A stretch of 64,000 nt of DNA. It comes from VGBO01 sp964453335. GTDB lineage: Bacteria; Actinomycetota; Acidimicrobiia; Acidimicrobiales; CAIXPF01. Both the position numbers and the translations under genes were made by a program. Location: NCBI GenBank assembly GCA_964453335.1, contig CAYVOK010000009.1:58141-122140 (forward strand). Direction: 5' to 3'. This document shows, piece by piece, positions 1 through 8,412 of this stretch. The notes under the pieces are model-generated. The model made no database searches and was not told the origin of the DNA. It worked only from the letters and a program-made list of their open reading frames with translations. How positions within the stretch are numbered: position 1 is the stretch's first letter; every line of letters begins with the position of its first letter.

Positions 1-156
1 GACCGCGGGTCGACGAACGGCACCTACGTGTGGGACGAGGCCCGCCAGGCGTGGGACCGGCTCGTGCCCGAACAGCCCCGTGCCCTCGTGCCGGGGACGC
101 ACGTCGCGTTCGGGCGCCAGGCGGCGACGTTCGAGTCGCCGCTCCGTCAGCGCTGA
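1..156 (+). CDS. FHA domain protein, C-terminal fragment
   Basis: The 51 residues visible before the stop begin DRGSTNGTYVW and continue to LVPGTHVAFGRQAATFES. The GSTNGTYV run followed by L-x-G-x-x-V-x-F-G is the C-terminal half of a forkhead-associated domain, which binds phosphothreonine peptides. The gene starts outside the window, so overall length and other domains are unknown. It ends 20 bp before the convergent antiporter. A Ser/Thr kinase lies 4.3 kb downstream, and a functional link to it is inference only. Confidence 0.85.
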   Translation, partial: DRGSTNGTYVWDEARQAWDRLVPEQPRALVPGTHVAFGRQAATFESPLRQR

Positions 157-176
157 CCGCCGCCGGCCGGAGCTAC

Positions 177-2288
177 TCAGCGACTGCTCAACGGTTCGAC
201 CGTGTCGCCCGGTCGCCAGCGGTCGAGGCGTTCGGTGATCGCGACCCGGTCACGGGCCCCGGGGTGGACCTGCAGCACCGCAGTGCCGTCCTCCCGGCTC
301 GCAGCAGCGACCACGAGGTCGGCCTGCGCGCCCGCCGGAGCAGCGACCACGCCGAGCGAGCGCAGCCCGCGCAGCAGGCGCCCGCCGCCGCCGTCGACAC
401 GGAGCGGTGCCGCACGGTGCAGCGCGAGACGGGCGGCGACCTCGAGTGCGGCGCGTTCGGCGTTCGTGCCCCCGCCCGGCGCGGCGATCACGCCGTCGAC
501 GGCGACGTCCCCGCCGACGACGACCACGTCGGTACCGGACCCGGTGACCGGTGCGACGAGATCGACGTCGGCGGGACCGCAGACGACGGCGTCGGGGGCG
601 AGCCGGCCAGCCTCGCCGACGATGTCACCCGCACGGTCGGGGCTCACCCGGCTGATGACCGTGCAGGAACCCCCGGCGTCCTCGACGCGCTGCCGCAACG
701 CCTCGGTCTCCGCGAGCGCATCGGCGATGCCGGCCACACCGACGTCGGTCCCGACGAGGCGGACGAGGTGCACCTGCGCGTCACGGCGAGCGCCGCTGAA
801 ACCGATCGCCACATCGACGAGGGGGATCGCCGTCGCCGGATCGCCGACGACGACGAGCACCCGATCGCCACCACCCGTGCGTTCCGACTCGGCGATGTCG
901 CGCTGCAGCCAGCGGTCCGGGTAGACGAACTTGAGCAGCGGCCCCGACATCGCCGTCGTGACGATCGCCATGATGACGAGCATCGTGTACGTCTGGTCGT
1001 TGATCACCCCGGCGTCTCGACCGACCTGGAGGATCACGAGCTCGGCGAGACCGCGCGTGTTCATCATCGTGCCGACCGCATAGGACTGTCGGCGGGGGAC
1101 GCCGGTGACCCGGGCGGCGAGCGCACCCCCGACGAACTTGCCGATGCACGCCACGGCGAGGATGGCGAGCGTCGGGGCGATGTCGCTGCGGCCGAGACCG
1201 CCGATGTCCACGCCCTGGCCCGCGACGACGAAGAACACGGGGAGCAGGAGCTGCACACTCACCCCGTCGAGCCGGTCGGCGATCGCATGGAACAGGCCGT
1301 GTGCGTCGCGCCGAGGCACGATCGCGCCGAACAGGAACGCACCGATGAGCTCGTGCACGCCGATCAGCGAGGTCGTCCAGGCCGATGCGAGCAGGCCGAT
1401 GAGCAGGAGCGCCAGGTGCTCCGGGGCGAGCTTTCCCGACGCCCGGTACGACCGCACCACGAAACGCTCGAGGAGTGGTCGCACGACGAGGACGAGCACG
1501 GCGACGAACGCGAGCAGTTCGGCGAGCATGACGAGCACGCTGCCTGCACCGCCGCCGCCGGCGAGCGCAGCAGCGAACGCGAGCAGGGTGAACGCGACGA
1601 TGTCGTCGATCGCCGCGCAGGCGATGAGGAGGATCCCGAGCGGGATCCGGAACATGTCCCGTTCGGCGAGGATCCGGGCGAGGACGGCGAACGCGGTGCC
1701 GCACATCGACACACCGAGGAAGAACGAGAACGGGAACTTCTCGACGGTCCGCCCGACCGGCGGTGTGGTACCCGCCTCCTCGGCTGCGGCGATCTTGCGT
1801 TCGACCTCGGGTGACGTGCAGGCGAGCGCCGCACCTCCGCCGAGCTCCTCGGCCTTCGTGACGCTCACGGCCACGCAGCTGTGGTCGTCGTGCAGGTATG
1901 TGCCGAGCACGCCGATGCCGAGCAGGAACGGGAACGCGATCGAGGTGAGCGAGATCGCGAGCGCCCGCTTCCCGCTCTTGCGGACGACGTCGAGGTCGAC
2001 CTCGAGGCCGACGATGAACATGAACAGCACCAGGCCGAGTTGGGCGACGAGCTTCAGGTACGGGCGGACGGACTCGGGGAAGAGCAGGTCGTCGAGATCA
2101 CCGGGGAGCAGGCCGAGGAGGCTCGGGCCGAGCGCGATGCCGGCGATGATCTCGCCGATCACCACGGGTTGGCCGATCTTCCGACAGAACGCCCCGACGA
2201 CACGCCCGAGCGCGAGCACGATCACGAGACACAGGAGCAGGCGGACGAACGGGTCGGCTCCCGGTGCGCCGGCGGCGAGGATCGGCAT
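177..2288 (-). CDS. CPA2-family cation:proton antiporter with C-terminal cytoplasmic domain
   Basis: This 703-aa protein has about a dozen hydrophobic segments in residues 13-465, then a soluble tail of about 235 residues (after the last membrane segment and a short YPDRWL boundary) with the alternating strand pattern of a USP-like or nucleotide-binding fold. The FIVGLEVDLD run at 91-100 is typical of Kef/NhaS-type CPA2 exchangers, which exchange Na+ or K+ for H+ across the inner membrane. Unusually, residues about 131-184 form a hydrophilic insert with two cysteines (C138, C157) between membrane segments. It lies 18 bp downstream of the Hsp70-like gene on the same strand, so the two are probably cotranscribed. 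The ion is not determinable from sequence. Confidence 0.88.
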   Translation of the reverse strand: MPILAAGAPGADPFVRLLLCLVIVLALGRVVGAFCRKIGQPVVIGEIIAGIALGPSLLGLLPGDLDDLLFPESVRPYLKLVAQLGLVLFMFIVGLEVDLDVVRKSGKRALAISLTSIAFPFLLGIGVLGTYLHDDHSCVAVSVTKAEELGGGAALACTSPEVERKIAAAEEAGTTPPVGRTVEKFPFSFFLGVSMCGTAFAVLARILAERDMFRIPLGILLIACAAIDDIVAFTLLAFAAALAGGGGAGSVLVMLAELLAFVAVLVLVVRPLLERFVVRSYRASGKLAPEHLALLLIGLLASAWTTSLIGVHELIGAFLFGAIVPRRDAHGLFHAIADRLDGVSVQLLLPVFFVVAGQGVDIGGLGRSDIAPTLAILAVACIGKFVGGALAARVTGVPRRQSYAVGTMMNTRGLAELVILQVGRDAGVINDQTYTMLVIMAIVTTAMSGPLLKFVYPDRWLQRDIAESERTGGGDRVLVVVGDPATAIPLVDVAIGFSGARRDAQVHLVRLVGTDVGVAGIADALAETEALRQRVEDAGGSCTVISRVSPDRAGDIVGEAGRLAPDAVVCGPADVDLVAPVTGSGTDVVVVGGDVAVDGVIAAPGGGTNAERAALEVAARLALHRAAPLRVDGGGGRLLRGLRSLGVVAAPAGAQADLVVAAASREDGTAVLQVHPGARDRVAITERLDRWRPGDTVEPLSSR

Positions 2289-2306
2289 GGCGGGCTCCTG
2301 TCGTGC

Positions 2307-4346
2307 TCAGCCCCGTGCGGCCTTCGCGGTCGCTTCGTAGACGAGGTTGAAGAAGTCACCGGCGTCGACCTCGTCGGCGGTGCGGCCGAACACGACGACG
2401 GACTCGATCGAGATGTTGGCGCCCTGCACGGTCGCGGCGAAGAACTCGGTCGCGGTCACCGTCACCCCGTCCGCCGAGTAGTCGACGGCGTAGGCGGCGG
2501 TCCCGGTCGGGTCGTCGCTCGGGAGCGGGGTGAGACGGAAGGTGAGCACCTGGCCGTTCGAGAGCACCGAGGGCTCGGGGCAGGAGGCCGCGAAGCCCGC
2601 CCATTCCGCGAACGCCGCCTCGGCGGTCTCGACGGAGCTGTAGCGGGTGAGGCTCACGAGCGCGCTGCGGTCCCCGCCGGTCGTTTCGAAACTCCGACTC
2701 GCGTGGCTCTCGGCGGGGATCAGGTCCTTCCCGCACCAGGCGGTGACGCGGTTCCCTGTTTCGACCTCGACGACGGTGGTGCCGAGCGCAGCGCCGATCT
2801 GGGCGGGTTCGAGCAGACGGGCACGAAGAGCAGTCGGGCTCAGCGGTCGCACGGTTCCGTTCGTGACCGCCTCCTCCGTTGTGGCGGTCGTCGCGCTCCC
2901 GTCGCCGGTGCCGGTGCTGCGCAGCAGGGCGAACGCCCCGAGGCCGGCTCCGGCCGCGACGACGAGCAGGCCGAGCACGATCCGGCCGCCCCGGCGCCGT
3001 CGCGGCGGGGCGGCGGGGGTGGCGGCGCCGGGTGCCGCCGTAACCGCTGGTGCCGGTGGGGCTGCGGGTGGGGCTGCCGGTGGGGCTGCCGGTGGGGCTG
3101 CCGCTGGTGCCGGTGGTGCCGGTGGGGCTGCCGGTGCGACGGGGGTGGCGGGCTGCACGAGCGTCGGCGGTGCGGGCGGGTCGATGTGGGTCGGGGTGTC
3201 GACCGGTGGCCGAGACGGTGTGGCGTCGGAGGACGGATCGGTCGCCCATCCGGCGAGCGCGACGGAGGAGTCCGCCCCCTCGGTGGCGCGCACGGCCCCC
3301 ATCGCGGTCGAGGTCTTCGGATCGCCGCGACGGCTGATCGGGACCCCGGGGAACGCTGCCGACACGAGGCGCTCGACGAGCGGGGTGCGACTCGCTCCGC
3401 CGACGAGGGAGATCGCCTCGAGCTGATCGGCCCGGAGCCCGGCGTTCGTGATGCAGCGGTCGAGGAGGGCGATCGTCTCCTCGATGTAGGGGGAGATCAG
3501 GTCCTCGTAGGCGTCCTGGGTGACGCGCACGGTCCGCATCCCGTCGGGGAGGGCGACGAACGCGTCGGCGTAGGGGTGGGCGGACAGCATCTCCTTCGCC
3601 CGGCGCGCCTCCTTCCGGAGGTTCGCCGCCACCTGCATCCAGGTCCCGTCCGCGCCGACCTGGATGGCGTCCCACACGTCGGCGGGGAGCTGCGCCCCGA
3701 TGTGGTTGACGAGGATCTCGTCGAAGAGCTCGCCGCCGATCGTGTTGTCGCCACCTGGACGGCCCACGACCCGGAACCCGGCACCGTCGGACGCGACGAC
3801 CGCCGTGTCGAAGGTGCCGCCACCGAGGTCGTACACGGCGATGTGGTCGCCGTCGTCGACACCGACCTCGCTCGCGAAGGTGAGTGCTGCAGCGACCGGT
3901 TCGGCGACGAGGGTGGCCGCACCGATCCCGGCGCGCTGTGCGGCGTCGAGGAGACGGTTGAGCCACGGTCGGTTCCATCCGGCCGGGTGGGTGAGCTTGA
4001 CCGCGGTCGGCGCCCCTCCCATCTGGCGGACGGCTTCCTCGTACACGTGGGCGAGCTGTGCGCTGACGAGGTCGACGACCTGGTACGGACGCCCGTCGAG
4101 CACCACCGGCACCTGGTCGCCGAGGCGGCTCTTCGGCGCCCGCAACGTCGCCCCGGGGTTCGACGACGCGAGCTCGTCGGCGACCCGGCCGACGACGATG
4201 CGGTCCCCGTCGGCGAGCACGACCGACGGCACCCGTCGTTCCCCACCGATCTCGATGACCTCGGGTTCACGGCCTTCGACGCGCGCGGCTGCGACCGTGT
4301 AGCTGGTGCCGAAGTCGATGGCGAGGATCCAGGGTCGCGTGGCCAC
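2307..4346 (-). CDS. Membrane-anchored Hsp70-like protein with PknH-type extracytoplasmic domain
   Basis: The start is GTG at 4346, 32 codons inside the longest frame, because the actin-fold phosphate-1 loop (AIDFGTSYT) follows at once and a GGAAGG ribosome site precedes it. The protein has 679 aa. Residues about 5-350 are a DnaK-like ATPase fold including YDLGGGTFD and LVGGASRTP. There is no recognisable DnaK substrate-binding domain. A Pro/Ala-rich linker, an RRRRGG stop-transfer sequence and one membrane helix lead to an outer domain of about 180 residues. That domain contains TAWCGKDL and FAASCPEP cysteines and resembles the PknH C-terminal sensor domain. It may couple an outside signal to the adjacent kinase; that is inference. 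Confidence 0.82.
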   Translation of the reverse strand: MATRPWILAIDFGTSYTVAAARVEGREPEVIEIGGERRVPSVVLADGDRIVVGRVADELASSNPGATLRAPKSRLGDQVPVVLDGRPYQVVDLVSAQLAHVYEEAVRQMGGAPTAVKLTHPAGWNRPWLNRLLDAAQRAGIGAATLVAEPVAAALTFASEVGVDDGDHIAVYDLGGGTFDTAVVASDGAGFRVVGRPGGDNTIGGELFDEILVNHIGAQLPADVWDAIQVGADGTWMQVAANLRKEARRAKEMLSAHPYADAFVALPDGMRTVRVTQDAYEDLISPYIEETIALLDRCITNAGLRADQLEAISLVGGASRTPLVERLVSAAFPGVPISRRGDPKTSTAMGAVRATEGADSSVALAGWATDPSSDATPSRPPVDTPTHIDPPAPPTLVQPATPVAPAAPPAPPAPAAAPPAAPPAAPPAAPPAPAVTAAPGAATPAAPPRRRRGGRIVLGLLVVAAGAGLGAFALLRSTGTGDGSATTATTEEAVTNGTVRPLSPTALRARLLEPAQIGAALGTTVVEVETGNRVTAWCGKDLIPAESHASRSFETTGGDRSALVSLTRYSSVETAEAAFAEWAGFAASCPEPSVLSNGQVLTFRLTPLPSDDPTGTAAYAVDYSADGVTVTATEFFAATVQGANISIESVVVFGRTADEVDAGDFFNLVYEATAKAARG
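3052..3130 (+). repeat. GC-rich short tandem repeat encoding the Pro/Ala linker
   Basis: Repeats of roughly 15 bp built on GGTGGGGCTGCC encode the APPAAPPAAPP linker of the Hsp70-like protein on the minus strand. It is likely to vary in copy number and to be difficult to sequence. No separate function is implied. Confidence 0.7.
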
Positions 4347-4449
4347 CGCTGATGCCTTCCGGTCGGGTGCGGCCCAACGGTAGCCGTTGCCGTGTGCACG
4401 TTCGCACCGCGGTGCAGCAGCGGGGCGTGCGAGCGGCGACAATGGGGGC
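4347..4449. promoter_or_regulatory. Divergent promoter region between Hsp70-like and kinase genes
   Basis: The 103 bp between the two GTG starts must carry both promoters. On the plus strand GACAAT is followed by six bases and then GTG 4450, fitting a leaderless kinase transcript. On the minus strand a TACCGT hexamer lies about 20 bp upstream of a GGAAGG ribosome site. Shared regulation of both genes is plausible. Confidence 0.5.
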
Positions 4450-6348
4450 GTGGCGGACGCAGGGCGGATCGGGCGGTACCGGGCGGAGAAGGCACTCGGT
4501 GCCGGGAGCTTCGCGACCGTGTGGCTCGCCTACGACGAACTGCTCGAGACACGGGTCGCGATCAAGGTCCTCGCGGACAACTGGGCGCGCAACGCCGGCG
4601 TGCGACAGCGCTTCATCGACGAGGCCCGCATCCTGCGGCGCATCGACCACGAGCACATCGTGCGGGTCCACGAGATCAACGAGCTCGAGGACGGCCGGCC
4701 CTACATCGTCATGTCGTGGGCGGACCGTGGGACGCTCTACGACCGGATCGCCGCACGGACGTCCGACGACCCGTACCCGGTCGCCGAGGCGATCGCTCTC
4801 GGCGTGGAGATCTGCGAGGCGTTGGCCGTCGTGCACGACTTCGGGGTCGTGCACCGGGACATCAAACCGTCGAACATCCTGTTCCGGTCGGTGCGCACCC
4901 ACGAGCGCATCGCCGCGCAGCGGGCCGGCCGGGACCGCGGTGACGAGGCGGTGATGATCGCCGACTTCGGTCTCGCGAAGGATCTCGCTGCGGCGAGCGG
5001 GTTCACCCTCGCCGCCGGCACCCCGGCGTACATGGCACCCGAGCAGGCGGAGGCGTCCTCGGTGATCGATCGTCGGGTCGACGTGTTCGCGGTGACGGCC
5101 GTCGTCTACGAGTTGCTGTGCGGTCGGCCGGCGTTCAACTCCGACACGCTGTCGGGGGTCCGGCGGGGTCGGGTGAACCAGGGTGCAGCGCCGCCGTCGA
5201 CGTTGCGGGCCGGACTCGACGCCCGGTTCGACCGGCTGATCGCGCAGGGCCTCGCCCATCGTCCCGACGACCGGTTTCCCTCGGTCATCGCGCTCGCGGC
5301 AGCGCTCACCGAGCTCGCCGGGCCGCCCGCTGCGCCTGCGGCAGCGCCGCCTCCACCGCCTGCGGCGCCGGCGACGGTGGTCGGTTCGGTCGGTCCGACC
5401 GGCGCGCCCGTCGAACCCGTCGGTGCCGCCGGGCGCGTGCTCGACCTCGTCTCCGCGGTACGCGGTCGGGTCGTCGCACCGGAGGGCATCGACGCGCTCG
5501 CCACGGCCGAGGAACGGTTGCGCCGCGACGTGCACGTGGTCCTCGTCGGCGACACCGGGGCCCGTGCGACGGGCGGTTCGGTGCTCGGCGACGTGCTCGC
5601 GCAGCGGCCCGGGGTCACCGTGGCCCGGGTCGCATCCCCCGACGACCCGGCCGTCGCCGAGGCAGACGTCGCCGTGCTGCTGCTCGGTGCCGACGCACCG
5701 GCCCCTGCGGAGGTGACGAGCCACCTCGGCGCCGTCCTCCGCCGGGCGGTCGCCGGTCCGGTCGCCGTCGAGGTGCTCGTCGTCCCCGCCGGTGACGGTG
5801 ACGCCGCCGCGGTTGCCGCCGACCTCGCCGGTCGGCCGTCGATCGGCGTCGGTGCCGGTGTCCCTGCGGTCCTCGACGACGACGCGATGGTCCGCATCGG
5901 TGCGACCGCCGCCGAACTCGCCGCACTGCGCGCCCCGCTGCTCCGGGCGTCCGCCGGGCTCGCATGGCTCGAGGTCGCCGCTGCGGGTGCGGGATCACCG
6001 GCCGATCGGGCGGCGATCCTCGAAGAGGTCGATCTCCTGCGGGGTGAACTGCCGGCGATGAGCGAGCTCACGCTGCTCCGGGAACTCGCCGGTGGTCGGG
6101 CGAACCTTCCCCCGCCGCTGCGCGACCAGGTCCGTCGGCTGCTGCTCTTCGCCGTGCCGTCGAACCGGCTGGGGCTCCCCGACGACGCCGATCCCGGGGC
6201 GTTGCGGGCTGCGGTGACCGCGCTCGGTACCGAGTGGCGGGTGCTCGAGAACACCGGCCGCGTCCCCTTCACCGCACGCAAGGCGATGTTGGTCGCACAG
6301 CAGTCCCTCGACCGGATGCACGCCGAACTCGTGCCCGACGCCGGATGA
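4450..6348 (+). CDS. Soluble Ser/Thr protein kinase with long C-terminal region
   Basis: This 632-aa protein starts at GTG 4450. The kinase domain (residues 7-285) has every catalytic element: Gly-rich loop GAGSFATV, K39 in VAIKVL, HRDIKPSN at 135-142, DFG at 172-174 and APE at 196-198. A Pro/Ala-rich linker (about 295-330) follows. The C-terminal region of about 300 residues begins like a small GTPase (VHVVLVGDTG) but lacks a usable P-loop lysine, and may be a degenerate dynamin-like or P-loop domain. No membrane helix or outer sensor is present, unlike most actinobacterial PknB relatives; the divergent Hsp70-like protein has both. The stop overlaps the hydrolase start (ATGA). Confidence 0.88.
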   Translation: MADAGRIGRYRAEKALGAGSFATVWLAYDELLETRVAIKVLADNWARNAGVRQRFIDEARILRRIDHEHIVRVHEINELEDGRPYIVMSWADRGTLYDRIAARTSDDPYPVAEAIALGVEICEALAVVHDFGVVHRDIKPSNILFRSVRTHERIAAQRAGRDRGDEAVMIADFGLAKDLAAASGFTLAAGTPAYMAPEQAEASSVIDRRVDVFAVTAVVYELLCGRPAFNSDTLSGVRRGRVNQGAAPPSTLRAGLDARFDRLIAQGLAHRPDDRFPSVIALAAALTELAGPPAAPAAAPPPPPAAPATVVGSVGPTGAPVEPVGAAGRVLDLVSAVRGRVVAPEGIDALATAEERLRRDVHVVLVGDTGARATGGSVLGDVLAQRPGVTVARVASPDDPAVAEADVAVLLLGADAPAPAEVTSHLGAVLRRAVAGPVAVEVLVVPAGDGDAAAVAADLAGRPSIGVGAGVPAVLDDDAMVRIGATAAELAALRAPLLRASAGLAWLEVAAAGAGSPADRAAILEEVDLLRGELPAMSELTLLRELAGGRANLPPPLRDQVRRLLLFAVPSNRLGLPDDADPGALRAAVTALGTEWRVLENTGRVPFTARKAMLVAQQSLDRMHAELVPDAG

Positions 6349-7196
6349 GCACGGACCTCCCCGTCTACCGGGGCATGGACGCGGCAACCGTCGAGTCGCA
6401 GTACCAGCCGAGCATGCACGTGCCGTCGCTCGCACCCTTCGTCGAGGCGTACGCGCAGCAGGGGGCGGCAGCGCGCGCCGCGGTGCCGTGCGAGCGGGTC
6501 GCCTACGGCGACCATCCTGACGAGTGGCTGTGGTACGCCCCGGCCGGGCCGGTGGCGCCGCTGTTCGTCTTCGTCCACGGCGGCTACTGGCGCCGCCTGT
6601 CGGGTGACGACGGTTGCTTCCTGTTCCCCGCGGCCCGGGCTGCCGGCTTCGCGTGCGCGTCGGTCAACTACTCGCTGTGCCCGCACGAACCGCTCGACGT
6701 CCTCGTGTCCCAGGTGCGGCGTGCCGTGCGCTTCCTGCTCGGTGGCGGGCTCGGCGGGCACGACCCGAGCCGGGTGCACGTTGCCGGCCACTCCGCCGGT
6801 GGGCACCTCGCGGCGATGACGATGCTCGAGGTGCCGGACGTGGCGGGGTGGGTCTACGTGTCCGGGGTGTTCGACCTCGAACCGATCCCGTTCACGACGA
6901 TCAACGACGACGTGCGCCTCGACGCCGCGACGGCGCGCCGACTGTCGCCGCTCGCCGCGCCGACGCCGGACCGCGGCCCCGTGCCGGTGGTGGTCACCTG
7001 GGGTGCCCTCGAGACGGCGGAGTTCGCCAGGCAGTCGAGAAGCTGGGCGCGTCAGTGGACGTCGGTGCCCTCGCACCGCCCCCCGACGGTCGTGGCTGCG
7101 GCCGGACGCAACCACTTCGACGTGCTGTTCGACCTGCTCGATCCTGCGACGGCACTCGGCGCGACAGTCGTCGCCCAGGTCGGTTCATCGGTCTGA
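6345..7196 (+). CDS. Arylformamidase-like alpha/beta hydrolase
   Basis: This 283-aa protein starts at ATG 6345 within the kinase stop (ATGA), so it is probably translationally coupled. HGGYW is the oxyanion-hole motif of kynurenine formamidases, GHSAGGHL carries the nucleophile serine, and NHFDVLFDLLDP near the C-terminus supplies the catalytic histidine in the way typical of that family. The substrate could be N-formylkynurenine or another small ester or amide. No other kynurenine-pathway gene is nearby, so the physiological substrate is uncertain. It converges on the P450 gene with a 7-bp gap. Confidence 0.78.
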   Translation: MSTDLPVYRGMDAATVESQYQPSMHVPSLAPFVEAYAQQGAAARAAVPCERVAYGDHPDEWLWYAPAGPVAPLFVFVHGGYWRRLSGDDGCFLFPAARAAGFACASVNYSLCPHEPLDVLVSQVRRAVRFLLGGGLGGHDPSRVHVAGHSAGGHLAAMTMLEVPDVAGWVYVSGVFDLEPIPFTTINDDVRLDAATARRLSPLAAPTPDRGPVPVVVTWGALETAEFARQSRSWARQWTSVPSHRPPTVVAAAGRNHFDVLFDLLDPATALGATVVAQVGSSV

Positions 7197-7203
7197 TCGG
7201 CGG

Positions 7204-8412
7204 TCAGCCGAGTACCAGCGGCACCCGGCGTGGCCCGCGCACCTGTCCGGCGGCGTAACTCACGCTCGCGCCCTCCGCGAGCCGGAACTCGGGGAAGCGC
7301 TCCAACCATCGGGCGAGCGCGATGTTGATCTCGAGGCGTGCAAGGTTCGAGCCGATGCAGCGGTGCACGCCGAGGCCGAAGGTCGCATGGCGGTTCTCCG
7401 CCCGGTCGATGAGGACCTCGTCCGCACGCTCGAACGCGGCGGGGTCACGGTTCGCGGCGGGGAACGCCATGAGCACCCATTCGCCGGCGCGCACCGGGCA
7501 CCCGGCCACCTCGGTGTCGATCTCGGCGACGCGTGCCATCGACACGGGCGCGTAGGCCCGCAGGAACTCCTCGGTCGCGGTCGGTACGAGCCCGGGTTCG
7601 GCGACGAGTCGCCGCCGGTCGTCGGGATTACGGCCGAGGTGCTCGAGTGCGAACCCGATCGCCGACCAGGTCGTGTCGATACCGGCGATGAGCACGAGGA
7701 ACAGCGTGTTCACGATCGCGGTGTCGTCGAACCGATCGTCGTTGCCGGCGACGTCGAGGAGGAACTCGACGATGTTGCGTCCCGGGTCGACGGTCGTCCC
7801 TGGGCGGTCCGCCCGTGCCGAGCGGGTTCGTTCGAGGAGGTCGGCGAGGTAGTCCGTCATCGCGCGCGTCGTCCGTCGAAGGAGGTCGACGTCGCCGGGT
7901 CCGACCTCGATGAGGTCGTGGATCCAGTGCCGGAACCGGTCGCCCTCTGCCGCGTCGACGCCGAGCATGATCGCCGTTATCTCGCTCGGCACCGCCTGCG
8001 CGTAGTCCGAGGCACCGTCACAGGTGTTGCGACCGGCGAGCGCGTCGAGCCGTCGGGTGCAGATCGCCTCGATCTCGGGCGCCCACCTGGCGGTGTTGTG
8101 CGGGTTGAAGAACGGGAGCATCGCCCGGCGCAGTTCGGTGTGGATCGGCGGGTCGAAGTTGAGCGGTGGCAACGGCAGACCGGGGTGCGACGTCGGGACG
8201 GCGTTGACGATCGTCCTCCGGCTCGAGAACCGGGCAGGGTCGTGGACCACCTCGTCGATGTCCGCCCAGCGGGTCAGCACGTGCACGCCCCCGTACTGGT
8301 CGGTGTGGGCGACCGGGCAGTGGCCGCGCAGGGATTCGTACACGGCGTAGGGGTCCTCGACGAAGGTCGGGTCGAGGTGGTCGAAGTCCCTCGCCCAGTC
8401 GCGTGCGGTCAT
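7204..8412 (-). CDS. Cytochrome P450
   Basis: This 402-aa protein has the usual length of a soluble bacterial P450. The I-helix AGIDTTW is at 243-249, the K-helix ExxR in EEFLRA at 281-286, and the heme-binding FGLGVHRCIG at 345-354 with ligand C352. It would oxidise a small organic substrate using electrons from a ferredoxin or reductase not encoded here. The ATG start overlaps the stop of the nitronate monooxygenase gene (ATGA), so it is the last gene of the cupin-NMO-P450 operon. The substrate is unknown. Confidence 0.93.
   Translation of the reverse strand: MTARDWARDFDHLDPTFVEDPYAVYESLRGHCPVAHTDQYGGVHVLTRWADIDEVVHDPARFSSRRTIVNAVPTSHPGLPLPPLNFDPPIHTELRRAMLPFFNPHNTARWAPEIEAICTRRLDALAGRNTCDGASDYAQAVPSEITAIMLGVDAAEGDRFRHWIHDLIEVGPGDVDLLRRTTRAMTDYLADLLERTRSARADRPGTTVDPGRNIVEFLLDVAGNDDRFDDTAIVNTLFLVLIAGIDTTWSAIGFALEHLGRNPDDRRRLVAEPGLVPTATEEFLRAYAPVSMARVAEIDTEVAGCPVRAGEWVLMAFPAANRDPAAFERADEVLIDRAENRHATFGLGVHRCIGSNLARLEINIALARWLERFPEFRLAEGASVSYAAGQVRGPRRVPLVLG

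Noticed and set aside
13..180. Pseudogene at the left edge
   Set aside because: The FHA fragment is cut by the window boundary, not by a stop or frameshift.
30..1814. 594-residue plus-strand frame over the antiporter C-terminal region
   Set aside because: Another antisense shadow without conserved motifs, opposite a well-supported membrane protein.
1881..4352. 823-residue plus-strand frame opposite the antiporter and Hsp70-like genes
   Set aside because: Its composition is Arg/Gly/Asp-rich with no domain, and the minus strand carries complete conserved proteins. It is a high-GC antisense shadow.
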